NCBI RefSeq assembly: GCF_020166395.1
Contig: NZ_JAIQXU010000012.1
Coordinates: 58,779 to 122,778 of the forward strand
Source: Deinococcus betulae
GTDB taxonomy: Bacteria; Deinococcota; Deinococci; Deinococcales; Deinococcaceae
Reading direction: 5' to 3'
DNA: 64,000 bases
The notes under the pieces: model-generated
Databases searched by the model: none
The model's input: the letters and a program-made list of their open reading frames with translations, nothing else
Told to the model about the DNA's origin: nothing
Made by a program: the position numbers and the translations under genes
Part shown: positions 11,897 to 22,264 of the stretch, piece by piece
How positions within the stretch are numbered: the stretch's first letter is position 1
How the letters are laid out: each line of letters begins with the position of its first letter

Positions 11897-14800
11897 TTAG
11901 CGGCTCCCGAGCCCGTCAAACGTGTCAATGGGGAAACCATCCCATTCTACGGAAGGGTCAAAGGCGTCGCTGCCGTTGACGTCGCCTGTGGTTATGTTGG
12001 TCTTCCGGCGGAGAGTGCGGTCAAGTGTGCTCAGGCTGCCACCTGTCCAGGCCGATCCAGGATCATTTCCGATTTGGCCGAACGTGTCGACAACGGTGCC
12101 GTTGAGCACCAGGGAGAGGGCGTCATCTCCATTGAAATTGGTCACGTTGCTGGTGGCATTAGATTTGGCGGCCAGCGCAGTCCCAGCGCTGGCGTTGGTG
12201 ATAACGAACGTCTGCCCAGGATTCAGCGGAACGGCGATGGTGTAGGTGTTCCCCACAGTGGTTGCCCCGTTGCTGTAAAGGTTCACGACCACCTGGTTGG
12301 CTGGAATGGTCTGGCCACTGCCGTTGTAAATCTCAATGGCCTTGTTGTTGGATGTGCCCTCAACATATTCACTGAAAAAGACACCTGCGTTCGTCGTGAC
12401 ACTGTTGACGGACACCGTAAACGTCGCCGTCGTGTCGCTTACGCCTGTACCCGTGCCGCGCACCGTCACCGTGTAGGTGCCGGCGGTTGCGCCTGTGGCA
12501 TTGACGCTCAGGGTGCCGCTGTTGCCTGCGTCAGGCTGGGTGGTCACGGTCACCACAGGGGCTGTCCCGGTGCCCGTCACGCTGTCTACCCCCAGGGTGA
12601 CGCTGCCCGTAAAGTTCGTGCGGCTGACATTGATGGTGTTCGTGGTGCTGGCGCCGGCCGTCACGCTGACCGTGCTGCTGGCAGGGGTGAGGCTGATGCT
12701 GGTCGTCTGCCCAGGTGGGTTGATGGGCGCCTGTGCGTTCAGGTTCAGGCCCACCAAGATGGGGTCGTGGTCACTGCTCCGGAAGGGATCAGCGCTGTAG
12801 AAGCTATTGACCTGCCCAGGCGTCTTGAACTCCTTGTTGTAGTCCAGAACGATGGGCTCGTCGGCGTTGATGTGCCACTTGGTCTTGCCAACCACCTGCG
12901 ACGTCATGCTGGCTGAAGCAGTGGCCTGGTCCAGGCTGCCCCACTGGCCGTCAAACTGATACGAGTAGACGTTGTTCTCAAAGAGGTTGGCGTACCCGCC
13001 GCTAGCCAGGATGGTGAGTGGTTCTTCCTGCGCGTAGGCGTTGTAGTCGCCCAGCAGGATGCGGTCGTCTTCAGTTACGCCCGTGGGATTGGTGGCCAAC
13101 CAGTTGACCAGCGCCGTCGCGGCGTTGCGGCGGGCAATATAGCCGTTGCCCTGGCCATCGCCAGTGTCGGCGTCGCTGGTGGCGGCGCAGGCGCTGCCCT
13201 TACTCTTCAGGTGCATCATGACGGCGGTAAAGCGCCCGCCGTTGGCCTTACTCTGGAAAGTTTGTGCCCAGGTAGGACGGTTGCAAGTATCGGCGTAAGT
13301 GGCACTGAACGTGTTGTCCAGAATAGCCAGTGTGCCCACAGCCTCCACGGCCGCCGCCTTATAAATCATGGCGACGCTGATGGCGTCGGTGCCGATATTG
13401 CGGCCGGGGTTGATGTAAGCGTAGGTGCCTGCGCCTGCTTCAGCATTGAGAGCATTGACCAGCAAGGCCACCGAGCTGTTGGCGCCCTTATCAAAGTCGT
13501 TCTGCGCTTCCAGAATGCCCAGCACATCGGTATTCAGCCCCAGAATCGCCTTGACGATCTTGGTCTGTTGACGCGTAAATTCGTCGCAGTCGTTGGCCCC
13601 GCGCGAGATGCTGCCGGTGCCGTTGGGGGTGCAGCCGCTGTTGCTGGTCAGCAGGGTCGTGAAGTAGTTCAGCACGTTCATGCTGCCCACGCGCAGGCCG
13701 ACCTGGCCGTTCGTTGGCGCAGTGGTCAGCACGTTGTCCGGCGCGTTCTGACGGGGGTTGGTGTCCGTAATCTGCACGCCCGCCTGCGTCGCGTGAATGC
13801 GGTAGGTGTCGAGGCTGCCGCCTGAGCCAGCGTTCGCGCCGTCGTTGCTGAAGGTCAGCACGCCAGTGGCCGTGACGGTGTCGCCGCCGCGCAGGGTGTT
13901 GGCTGCACTCAGGGGCTGCCCGCCACGCGCAAAGATTTCAGGATCAGGGTTCTGAGCACGGGTACCGTCGTCAATGCGGATGTAGCGGTCCTTGGCGGCG
14001 ACCTGATAGGCCGCGTTGGCCGCTGCGTTGGGCGCATTCAGCTGCGTGAAATTGGTAATTCGGGCGTCAGCGATATCAAAGCTGCCAAAACGGCCCAGAG
14101 GAAAGTTGTTGGTGACTTTCCCCGAAACCGTGACGCGCATCCCTTCGTATTGCTCACGCTGGGCAAAGGGTAGAGGCAGCGTCAGCGCTTGGGTGTCGGG
14201 CAGGGGCGCGCCAGTGCCCAAACGGGTGACGGTCAGGGTGCCACCAATCTGAGTGGCTGTAGAGAATTCGCTGGCGGTGCCAGTCACCCGCACCCGCTCA
14301 CCTACGGCCAGATCGGCGGGGCAGGTGGTCGCGCAGTAGACGAACACGCCGTCACTGGTGGTGTTGATCCCGTCGCTGTCCACCACTTCTTCCTGAATGA
14401 AGAAGCCTTGCAAGGACCCCGTACCGCTCGCTGTGTTGACCGACGTGACCACGCCTTCCACCGTCACAGCCTGCCCTGACAGTGGCGTGGCCACGTTCCC
14501 ACTGGGCGTGCTGCCCTGCACCTCGTAGATGCCGCGCAGGCCTGCCACGGTGCCGGGGTTATCGGCCACCGCAAAGACCAGGTTGAAGCTGAAGGGGTCG
14601 GCGTCGCTGATCTGGGTGCCCTGCAGCGGCACGCGCGCGGCAAAGGTGACCAGCTGGGAGGCCCCGGCCGCCAGGCTGGCGCTCTGCCAGCCCCGGTGGC
14701 TGATGTTGGGGGCGGTGGTGTCGGTGGGCAGGTTCAGGGTCACGCCAGCGCTGTCCAGGTTGGTCAGGAACGGCGTGGCAGTGGGGTCGGGCGCAATGGT

Positions 14801-15292
14801 GCCGCCCGAGTTGGTGTGCGCGACTTCCACGGCCATGCCGGCGGCGCTCACGGGCGCGCCGGTGCGGGTCTTGACCATGCGGAACGCGCTGCTTCCGTCG
14901 GTGGCGTAGCTGCCGTCCGTATCCACCGGAATAAAGGTGGGCAGGGTAATGGCGCTGCCGGTGTTGTTGGTCACGCTAAAGGTGGCGGTCATGTGAACGA
15001 CCTTGTTCACCTCGTCCACCAGATTCACCATGTTGGTGCGGGTAAAGCTGAGCTGCTCGAAAGGAATCTCGGCGGCCTGGGTGTCCAGGGCGGAGCCGGC
15101 GCGGTGCACGCTGGCCTGGCCCTGGCCGCTGAGGCCATTGACGCGCAGTTCGTACAGGCCAAAGCTCCTGGCGGGATTGGGCTTGGTGGTTGTGACAGGC
15201 GCGGGGGCGGTGGGCGGCGTCACGGCGGTCGGCGCGCTACAGGCGCTCAGAGCCAGCAGGCCAGCCAGCAGCAGGGCGTTAGCGGTTTTCAT
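11897..15292 (-). CDS. ExeM/NucH-type extracellular endonuclease lipoprotein with lamin-tail domain
   Basis: 1131 residues. The signal peptide ends in a lipobox (LLALSAC). Residues about 275-410 form an OB-fold (VEGVVTSVNTASGTGSLQGF). Residues about 530-850 form an endonuclease/exonuclease/phosphatase domain with LRVGSMNVLNYF, ILEAQND, LLGDYNAYAQEEP and FRSSDHDPILVGL, which hold the metal ligands and catalytic His/Asp. An Ig-like segment follows (SISLTPASSTVSVTAG), then a lamin-tail domain from about residue 960 (FFSEYVEGTSNNKAIEIYNG). It should degrade extracellular DNA, for nutrition or in biofilms. The GGAGG ribosome site (15298-15302) lies within the upstream small ORF, whose end overlaps this gene by 14 bases. 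Confidence 0.93.
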   Translation of the reverse strand: MKTANALLLAGLLALSACSAPTAVTPPTAPAPVTTTKPNPARSFGLYELRVNGLSGQGQASVHRAGSALDTQAAEIPFEQLSFTRTNMVNLVDEVNKVVHMTATFSVTNNTGSAITLPTFIPVDTDGSYATDGSSAFRMVKTRTGAPVSAAGMAVEVAHTNSGGTIAPDPTATPFLTNLDSAGVTLNLPTDTTAPNISHRGWQSASLAAGASQLVTFAARVPLQGTQISDADPFSFNLVFAVADNPGTVAGLRGIYEVQGSTPSGNVATPLSGQAVTVEGVVTSVNTASGTGSLQGFFIQEEVVDSDGINTTSDGVFVYCATTCPADLAVGERVRVTGTASEFSTATQIGGTLTVTRLGTGAPLPDTQALTLPLPFAQREQYEGMRVTVSGKVTNNFPLGRFGSFDIADARITNFTQLNAPNAAANAAYQVAAKDRYIRIDDGTRAQNPDPEIFARGGQPLSAANTLRGGDTVTATGVLTFSNDGANAGSGGSLDTYRIHATQAGVQITDTNPRQNAPDNVLTTAPTNGQVGLRVGSMNVLNYFTTLLTSNSGCTPNGTGSISRGANDCDEFTRQQTKIVKAILGLNTDVLGILEAQNDFDKGANSSVALLVNALNAEAGAGTYAYINPGRNIGTDAISVAMIYKAAAVEAVGTLAILDNTFSATYADTCNRPTWAQTFQSKANGGRFTAVMMHLKSKGSACAATSDADTGDGQGNGYIARRNAATALVNWLATNPTGVTEDDRILLGDYNAYAQEEPLTILASGGYANLFENNVYSYQFDGQWGSLDQATASASMTSQVVGKTKWHINADEPIVLDYNKEFKTPGQVNSFYSADPFRSSDHDPILVGLNLNAQAPINPPGQTTSISLTPASSTVSVTAGASTTNTINVSRTNFTGSVTLGVDSVTGTGTAPVVTVTTQPDAGNSGTLSVNATGATAGTYTVTVRGTGTGVSDTTATFTVSVNSVTTNAGVFFSEYVEGTSNNKAIEIYNGSGQTIPANQVVVNLYSNGATTVGNTYTIAVPLNPGQTFVITNASAGTALAAKSNATSNVTNFNGDDALSLVLNGTVVDTFGQIGNDPGSAWTGGSLSTLDRTLRRKTNITTGDVNGSDAFDPSVEWDGFPIDTFDGLGSR

Positions 15293-15446
15293 ACTCGCCT
15301 CCGGGCAGCGGCAAACCAGGCATGCCGTTAAAGGGAACAGACCCCACTAGGGTCACAGCTTCCCAGGCGCCCAGGGCGGTGACCTGCGGCGGAGTGTAAG
15401 CGGGGGCAGAGGCGACAGGCGAAACTTCAGGGGCACGTTGCTGCAC
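15279..15446 (-). CDS. Candidate RiPP precursor peptide with lasso-type leader
   Basis: A 55-residue peptide starting at GTG 15446, preceded by AAGGAG four bases away; a longer version from ATG 15488 is less likely. Its middle reads AYTPPQVTALGAWEAVTLVG. This matches the lasso-peptide leader signature Y-x-x-P-x-(L/V)-x-x-x-G-x5-T, which PqqD-type proteins recognise. The tail after the Thr is rich in Gly and Pro (VGSVPFNGMPGLPLPGGEYE and NR) and has no Asp or Glu at ring positions 7-9, so a classical lasso ring cannot form. A divergent PqqD gene sits 211 bases away. The last codons carry the ribosome site of the nuclease gene. Its being a precursor is inference. Confidence 0.6.
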   Translation of the reverse strand: MQQRAPEVSPVASAPAYTPPQVTALGAWEAVTLVGSVPFNGMPGLPLPGGEYENR

Positions 15447-15512
15447 GAAACTCCTTGACCTACAGGGGTGAAATCTGTCTGGTGACATTGATATGAAAAT
15501 GAGACGAGCGCA

Positions 15513-15543
15513 AATATAGGCGAAAGATGTCAGCTTTTGTTAA
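15513..15543 (-). promoter_or_regulatory. Promoter candidate for the precursor peptide and nuclease
   Basis: On the minus strand TTAACA (15543-15538) and TATATT (15518-15513) are 19 bases apart in a locally AT-rich stretch. The precursor GTG is about 65 bases downstream. Confidence 0.45.
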
Positions 15544-15644
15544 GCAGGCAGAACTGGCGCAGGGAACAGCAGTTGTGCGCTCAGGTGCTGCCCTGCCGGT
15601 CAGGTACACGCGCCTCATGTGGCGTCTTCAGTCGCCTCAGGCCT

Positions 15645-15650
15645 TACCCT
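15645..15650 (+). promoter_or_regulatory. -10 box (TACCCT), leaderless promoter of the pqqD-like gene
   Basis: TACCCT ends seven bases before the ATG at 15658. This supports that start over the GTG at 15619. Confidence 0.5.
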
Positions 15651-15657
15651 GAGCGGC

Positions 15658-15909
15658 ATGTGGCAGGTGGCCGACGGCGTACTGGTAACGGATTTAGAGG
15701 ATGAACTGGTGCTGATGCACGCGGGACAGGGCGAGATGTTCAGCCTGAATGCGTCGGGCCGCCTGCTGTGGCAGGCCCTGCCCGCCACCGAGGCCGAGTT
15801 GGCCGATCTGCTGACGCGCACCTTTGCGCTGGATGCTGGCCAGGCCCAGGCCGACGTGCAGGCGGTGCTGGTTGCCTTGCAGGCGCGCGACCTGATCCGG
15901 CAGGGCTGA
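15658..15909 (+). CDS. PqqD-family RiPP recognition protein (B1-type)
   Basis: 83 residues, the usual size for a stand-alone PqqD/RRE protein. The fold markers are VADGVLVTDLEDELVLMHAG for the beta hairpins, then FSLNASGRLLWQAL and a helical end (ADVQAVLVALQARDLI). Such proteins bind the leader of a ribosomal peptide and deliver it to modifying enzymes or a leader protease. The next gene starts two bases after this stop, so they form one operon. The candidate leader peptide is divergent at 15446. An in-frame GTG at 15619 would add 13 residues. Confidence 0.88.
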   Translation: MWQVADGVLVTDLEDELVLMHAGQGEMFSLNASGRLLWQALPATEAELADLLTRTFALDAGQAQADVQAVLVALQARDLIRQG

Positions 15910-15910
15910 A

Positions 15911-16807
15911 GTGCGGCCGTCTTCGGCTCCGCCTCTGCGGATATGGGCCTCGCTGGGCGCGCAGGTTCACTGCTCGCCCGCCGTCCCCGAGGGCTGGGTC
16001 AGCGCGCTGCGGCACGACTGGGCCAGTAGGCCGCTGGCGCTGGCCAGCGCCACGCGGCAGATTCAGATAGAGGTGGGGCCGCTGCCGCCCGTACCAGCAG
16101 GAGCCCGCGTGCAGCCCGTCGTGTTGCCCGACTGGACAGTGCAGGCCCAGGTGGCCGGCGCTGAGGTCTGGCTGGAGGACCGTCTTCATGTGCGCGTGGG
16201 CACAGCCACCCAGATCACTGTGACCGAAGACGGGGCGGGGCAGGACCTGTGGGCCGTGGCCCTGACCGAAGCGCACCGCGCGGCTGGCTGGCTGCCTCTG
16301 CACGCCGCGGTGGTGGCCGGGCCCGCCGGGGCAGTGGCCATCAGTGGCCCCAGTGGGGCTGGCAAAAGCACTGCCTGTCTGCGCCTGCTGGCTGCCGGGC
16401 GCCCCGTGATAGCCGAGGACCGGGCGTGGTGGGGGCCAGCGGGCGAGGTTACTGGGCTGGACCGGGTGCTGCGTGCCTTTGACGACAGCCTGGTCCAGTT
16501 TGCCCCGCATCTGCTGGGCGGGCCGCTAACGCGTGACATCAAAGGCAAGCGCGTGCTGCCCTTGCCGACGACTGGAGAAGGCGGGCTGCTGCTTGCCCTG
16601 TTGCTGCTGGGCCATACCGGCGACCTGGGTCCCGCTGCGCGGGTGCGCCTGGCCTGGGAGGCCACAGGCGTGCCGCTGACCTCGGCCGCACAGCAGGCGG
16701 CGGCAGCGGCGGTCCAGCGGCTCCTGCGCCTGCCCCTGCGTGCTGTCACGCGGGAAGAAGTGCTGGACGTGGTGGCCGAACTCGTGGACGAGCGTGAGGG
16801 TGGTTAG
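15911..16807 (+). CDS. HPr kinase/phosphorylase-like P-loop protein
   Basis: 298 residues. The C-terminal half is an HprK-like kinase: LPLHAAVV with a conserved His near 131, then Walker A GPSGAGKST at residues 146-154 and VIAEDRAWW after it. The N-terminal 120 residues are a less conserved beta domain. HprK-like proteins are found in RiPP clusters and in paeninodin-type clusters phosphorylate the precursor. With PqqD just upstream and a B2-type protease next door, a peptide kinase is the best guess. A role in carbon control is unlikely, as it differs from true HprK. The GTG start is two bases after the pqqD-like stop. Confidence 0.82.
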   Translation: MRPSSAPPLRIWASLGAQVHCSPAVPEGWVSALRHDWASRPLALASATRQIQIEVGPLPPVPAGARVQPVVLPDWTVQAQVAGAEVWLEDRLHVRVGTATQITVTEDGAGQDLWAVALTEAHRAAGWLPLHAAVVAGPAGAVAISGPSGAGKSTACLRLLAAGRPVIAEDRAWWGPAGEVTGLDRVLRAFDDSLVQFAPHLLGGPLTRDIKGKRVLPLPTTGEGGLLLALLLLGHTGDLGPAARVRLAWEATGVPLTSAAQQAAAAAVQRLLRLPLRAVTREEVLDVVAELVDEREGG

Positions 16808-16925
16808 GGCCGTAGCCAGGAGAAGTCTGCTGCTGACCTCCATGCCCTGCTGCCGACATTAAGCGAGCGGGCGCACAACGGGCTCTAGATTGGCGCAAGA
16901 ATGCCTCTAGCTCATCTCTGGGGCA

Positions 16926-18269
16926 TTAACGTTCAGGCGTGCGCTCTGGAAAGGCCGGGGTCTCGAACAGCACCTGAAAATGCTGGCGGTTAAACGGTTC
17001 ACCGTAGAGTTCCAGGGTGCCCCGGTCGTCCTCAATCCAGGCGTGGCCTGTCACGCCTGCGCCGCTGCGGGCCACGCCGCTGACAAACACTGCCGGGTGC
17101 CCCAGGCGCCGCAGCGCCTGATAGGTGGCGTAAGCGCGGGGCACGCATACCCCGTCCCGCCGTTGCCGGGGGTGCAGCCAGTGGGTCAGCAGCCGAGCCG
17201 CGCTGACTGGGCCGTCCAACCGAGGCCCGTGCAGCCGCGTCTGCACCGTAACAGGCGGGGTCCACCTGGCCAGGTGGCTGCGGGGGTCGCCGCCGCGCCG
17301 CATGGCGGCAGCAGCCCGCAGCACATCCGGCAGGGCGGCGGCCAGGTGAGGTGCCAGGGTCCAGGCCCGGCTAACCTTGCGCCACGGGTGGGGCCGGGAC
17401 TGCACGCCGTCACGGGCGGCAGCGGGCACCACTTCGGCGCGGGTCCGGGCAGGGCGTAGCTCTAACTTGCGGTGGGCCGGGTCGCACAGGCGGCGAAAGG
17501 CGGCCCAGGTGTGCGCCGCGCCCAGCTGGGCCGCGTGCGCTGTTAGCGTCTCTTCGCTGGGACCATGCGGCAGCAGGCACGCCAGGTCCAGGTAATCCGC
17601 CGGTTTCAGCCCGCCCAGGTCGCCGCCCCAGCACCGGCCCAGGGCCAGCGTCAGGACTAGTTCGTCGGCTGGCGACGGGCGCAGCACCGGCACGCCTTCC
17701 CAGTCCACCGCCCGCGCCCGCTGCCACAGCCCCGTGGTCAGCTGAACGCTGCGGCTGACCGGCACATACGCGGTGGACAGCACGAAGCGGTGAATGTCCA
17801 GCCGCACCTGGCCGTCTGGGCTGTACAGGTGTGCGCTTTCGTGGGTCCAGTTCTCTGGCCAGGCGTGCTGACCGTCGCTGCGCCAACCGCGCGCCAGGGC
17901 CAGGTGAACAGCGCGCGTCACCGTCGCCTCGTCGGGGGGCAGCAATACGTCCACATCGCCGTAAAAGCGCTCGCTGGGTGTGGCGTACTCAAACTCGCTC
18001 AGGGCAAAGCCCTTGAACAGCAGCGCCGGAATGCCGGCCGCCGCCCACACCGCCACCAGGCCGCGCACCGCCGCACGAATCCGGGCGTGACGAACACCCA
18101 GGGCCAGCGCGTCGGGCCGCAGCGCCGCGCGCCAGGGATGCCCCTGCGGCAGCCGCGCGCGCAAGGCGCCGCCCAGCCCCGCCGCCCGCACCGGGGAGAG
18201 CCACGCGGCTTGCAGGTCGGCGGGGTCAGAGGTCAGGGCGCGCTGCACCACAAGAGGATCGGGGGCCAT
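16926..18269 (-). CDS. Nucleotidyltransferase fused to lasso-peptide B2-type transglutaminase-like protease
   Basis: 447 residues in two modules. The N-terminal part (about 1-280) is an NTP_transf_5-type nucleotidyltransferase: PALLFKGFALSEFEYATPSE, then RFYGDVDVLLPP with Asp105 and Asp107. The last about 110 residues match the B2 leader peptidase of lasso clusters: GVCVPRAYATYQALRRLGHP with Cys375 and VTGHAWIEDDRG with His409, both catalytic. Such enzymes cut the leader from a RiPP precursor. These two modules are usually separate proteins in RiPP clusters; here they are fused. It converges on the pqqD-hprK-like pair. A TAGGCT box ends nine bases before the ATG. Confidence 0.85.
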   Translation of the reverse strand: MAPDPLVVQRALTSDPADLQAAWLSPVRAAGLGGALRARLPQGHPWRAALRPDALALGVRHARIRAAVRGLVAVWAAAGIPALLFKGFALSEFEYATPSERFYGDVDVLLPPDEATVTRAVHLALARGWRSDGQHAWPENWTHESAHLYSPDGQVRLDIHRFVLSTAYVPVSRSVQLTTGLWQRARAVDWEGVPVLRPSPADELVLTLALGRCWGGDLGGLKPADYLDLACLLPHGPSEETLTAHAAQLGAAHTWAAFRRLCDPAHRKLELRPARTRAEVVPAAARDGVQSRPHPWRKVSRAWTLAPHLAAALPDVLRAAAAMRRGGDPRSHLARWTPPVTVQTRLHGPRLDGPVSAARLLTHWLHPRQRRDGVCVPRAYATYQALRRLGHPAVFVSGVARSGAGVTGHAWIEDDRGTLELYGEPFNRQHFQVLFETPAFPERTPER

Positions 18270-18409
18270 CTAGCGCATAGCCTAGAGCAGAAGCCAGGTC
18301 TAACTAAAAGGTCTAGCAGAGAGGCAGAGGAGACGGAGTTCCTGGAAGTGGCCTTCCGAAGCGCCACAAGCACAGAACATCCAAGAAACCACCGGATGTT
18401 TCAGAGCTG

Positions 18410-18422
18410 GACGGAATCCGTC
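18410..18422. repeat. Small palindrome GACGGAATCCGTC
   Basis: A perfect 13-base odd palindrome in the 177-base gap between the B2 fusion start and the hslO stop. The flanking bases (18300-18430) hold further GACGG and GGAT pieces, so it may be one copy of an intergenic repeat. This cannot be shown from one copy. Confidence 0.35.
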
Positions 18423-18446
18423 TAAAGCCTCTTGGCAAAGCTGCCC

Positions 18447-19355
18447 TCAGGCGCGGGCATGAACACCGCCCTGATCCAGCGCCTCGATTTCCTCTGGGGT
18501 CAGCTGATAATGCTCGCCGCACCAGTGGCACACGATCTCCTGGCCGCCCGCCTCAATCATCTCCTGACGCTCGGCGGCGCTAAAGAATTTCAGGCTGTCG
18601 GCGGCCTTCTGGCGCGAGCAGCGGCACTCAAAACGGGCCGGCTGGGCTTCGGGGGCCAACTGCACGTCCAGTCCATCGGTGACGCGCTGGATGGTGTCCA
18701 GCAGACCTCCCCGGCGCAGGCTATCGGTGATCTGGCCCAGAGCGCGGATGTTCGCTTCCAGGCGGGCCAGCGTTTCGTCGGTCACGCCGGGCATGGCCTG
18801 CACCAGCAGCCCGCCGGCAAACGCCACCTGCTCGCCCTGCTCGTAGACCCCCAGCAGCACCGCATTGGGAATCTGTTCGGACACGCCCAGATAGGTGCTG
18901 ACATCTTCGGCAATCTCGCCGCTGACCAGCTGCGCGCTGCCGGTGTATGGTTCCCCGTTGTCCAGCAGGCGGGTCACGGCCAGTTCGCCGTCCATGCCCA
19001 CAATGCCGCGCACGTCCAGCTTGCCGTCGCTTTCCCGCAGCGGCAGGTCGGCCCCTGGCTGGCGCACGTAGCCGCGCACCCGCCCGTCCACGCTGCCCTC
19101 GGCCACAATCCAGCCCACCGGGCCGCCGCCTTCCACACGCACCGTCACGCGGCTGTCGGTCTTTTTGCCCAGCACCACGGCCAGCAGGGCGCTGGCGGTC
19201 AGGGTGCGGCCCAGGGCGGCGGTGGCCGTTTTGCTCAGGCCGTGGCGCAGCCGGGCGTCTTCGACGATGCGCGCCGAGTCCATGCCGACCAGGCGCAGGG
19301 TGCCGCCGGCCGCCGTGCCGCGCAACAGGTAAGAGGAAGACAAAGGTGCAGTCAT
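18447..19355 (-). CDS. hslO: Hsp33 redox-regulated chaperone
   Basis: 302 residues, normal length. The protein is a cytosolic holdase switched on by oxidation. The N-terminal substrate-binding domain shows [20 protein letters not shown] and [20 protein letters not shown]. The redox switch at the C-terminus holds the four zinc cysteines as CRC (ECRCSRQKA) and CXXC (VCHWCGEHY). The ATG at 19355 is preceded by TAAGGT with a six-base gap. It is a single gene, divergent from the oligopeptide-binding protein gene. Confidence 0.96.
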   Translation of the reverse strand: MTAPLSSSYLLRGTAAGGTLRLVGMDSARIVEDARLRHGLSKTATAALGRTLTASALLAVVLGKKTDSRVTVRVEGGGPVGWIVAEGSVDGRVRGYVRQPGADLPLRESDGKLDVRGIVGMDGELAVTRLLDNGEPYTGSAQLVSGEIAEDVSTYLGVSEQIPNAVLLGVYEQGEQVAFAGGLLVQAMPGVTDETLARLEANIRALGQITDSLRRGGLLDTIQRVTDGLDVQLAPEAQPARFECRCSRQKAADSLKFFSAAERQEMIEAGGQEIVCHWCGEHYQLTPEEIEALDQGGVHARA

Positions 19356-19361
19356 CCCGCC

Positions 19362-19367
19362 ACCTTA
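19362..19367 (-). promoter_or_regulatory. -10 box (TAAGGT), leaderless promoter of hslO
   Basis: TAAGGT on the minus strand ends six bases before the ATG; no ribosome site is present. Confidence 0.55.
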
Positions 19368-19648
19368 CCCGGCGGCTGAGGGGGGTGGCTGTGGGTCGCC
19401 CCCCATTTTCGGGCAGGTGCTCACAGCCAGGAGCCCCAGCTTAATACTGCCCAGCCACCTTTCAAGTTGCAGGTGTCAACCCCCCACTTCCCCCCGAACC
19501 GTCTTCAGTGTTCAGGACAAAAGTTCTCACTTGAGCGCCCTAGCATAAACAGTCATGCTCTGCTGCCTCATTTCTGCGGAGCAGCACCCAGATGCACTTG
19601 CCCTGAACACGCCGCTGGCCCAGACGGCCACGCGGTGAAGGAGTTTCC

Positions 19649-21400
<1,752 letters not shown>

Positions 21401-21470
21401 GGGCTGGACCTCACAGCGCCACGCGTCAATCTCCTGGGTGGGGGTTGGCGCGTTTGTCTTGGCGCCGGGC

Positions 21471-21476
21471 TATGCT
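21471..21476 (+). promoter_or_regulatory. -10 box (TATGCT), leaderless promoter of the response regulator
   Basis: TATGCT ends six bases before ATG 21483, which supports this start over the in-frame upstream start at 21438. Confidence 0.6.
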
Positions 21477-21482
21477 GCGGCC

Positions 21483-22166
21483 ATGCTGGACGAACACACC
21501 CTGGAGGCTTCTGCCCGCCCCATCACGCTGCTGCTGGTGGATGACCACCCGGTTGTGCGCAAGGGCACGCGCGAGCTGCTGGAGAGCGAAAGCGACCTGC
21601 GGGTGGTAGGCGAGGCCGGCAGCGGCGAGGAAGCCATCGTCAAGGCGCGCGACCTGACCCCCGACGTGATTCTGATGGACGTGTCCATGCCCGGCATGAA
21701 TGGGATTGACGCCACCAAGGCCATCAAGGCCATTCAGCCGGGTGTGGGCGTGCTGGTGCTGACCAGCTATGACGACGACGCGTACGTCTTTGCCCTGCTT
21801 GAAGCGGGGGCCGCAGGTTACCTACTGAAAAACGCCAGCGAGGACGACCTGCTGGGCGCCGTGCGCGCCGTGGCGGCTGGCGAAAGCGCCCTGCACCCCA
21901 GCGTGGCCCGCAAGGTGCTGGAACGCTTTTCGACCCACACCACCCCCACGCCCCCCGAGGATGACCTCTCGCCGCGTGAGCTGGAGGTGCTGCGCGTGGC
22001 GGCCACCGGGCGCACCAACAAGGAGATTGCCCGCGACCTGGACATCAGCCCCCGCACCGTGCAGGTCCATCTGGCCAACATTTTTTCCAAGCTGGGCGTG
22101 GGCAGCCGCACCGAGGCTGTGCTGTACGGCATCAAGCGCGGCTGGATTGACCCCAAGAATCTGTAA
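21483..22166 (+). CDS. NarL/FixJ-family response regulator
   Basis: 227 residues. The receiver domain has the acidic pair ([10 protein letters not shown]), the phosphorylated Asp in [14 protein letters not shown] and the Lys in [10 protein letters not shown]. After a short linker the C-terminus is a LuxR-type helix-turn-helix ([20 protein letters not shown], then [15 protein letters not shown]). It binds DNA when phosphorylated. The large histidine kinase begins 98 bases downstream on the same strand and is its likely partner. Start 21483 is chosen from the TATGCT box. Confidence 0.95.
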   Translation: MLDEHTLEASARPITLLLVDDHPVVRKGTRELLESESDLRVVGEAGSGEEAIVKARDLTPDVILMDVSMPGMNGIDATKAIKAIQPGVGVLVLTSYDDDAYVFALLEAGAAGYLLKNASEDDLLGAVRAVAAGESALHPSVARKVLERFSTHTTPTPPEDDLSPRELEVLRVAATGRTNKEIARDLDISPRTVQVHLANIFSKLGVGSRTEAVLYGIKRGWIDPKNL

Positions 22167-22264
22167 GGGACAGTAGGGAGTGGACCAGAGAAAGGGCGAA
22201 AAGCGTGGTGGGCAGCTGGCTGTAACTTGAGGCGCTTGAACAGTCCAGAAGGGCAGGAACTGAG

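Noticed and set aside
15279..15446. Canonical lasso peptide with macrolactam ring
   Set aside because: The core lacks Asp or Glu at positions 7-9 and the cluster lacks the cyclase.
15447..15488. Longer precursor starting at ATG 15488
   Set aside because: The ribosome site AAGGAG sits just before GTG 15446, and the extra 14 residues do not look like leader sequence.
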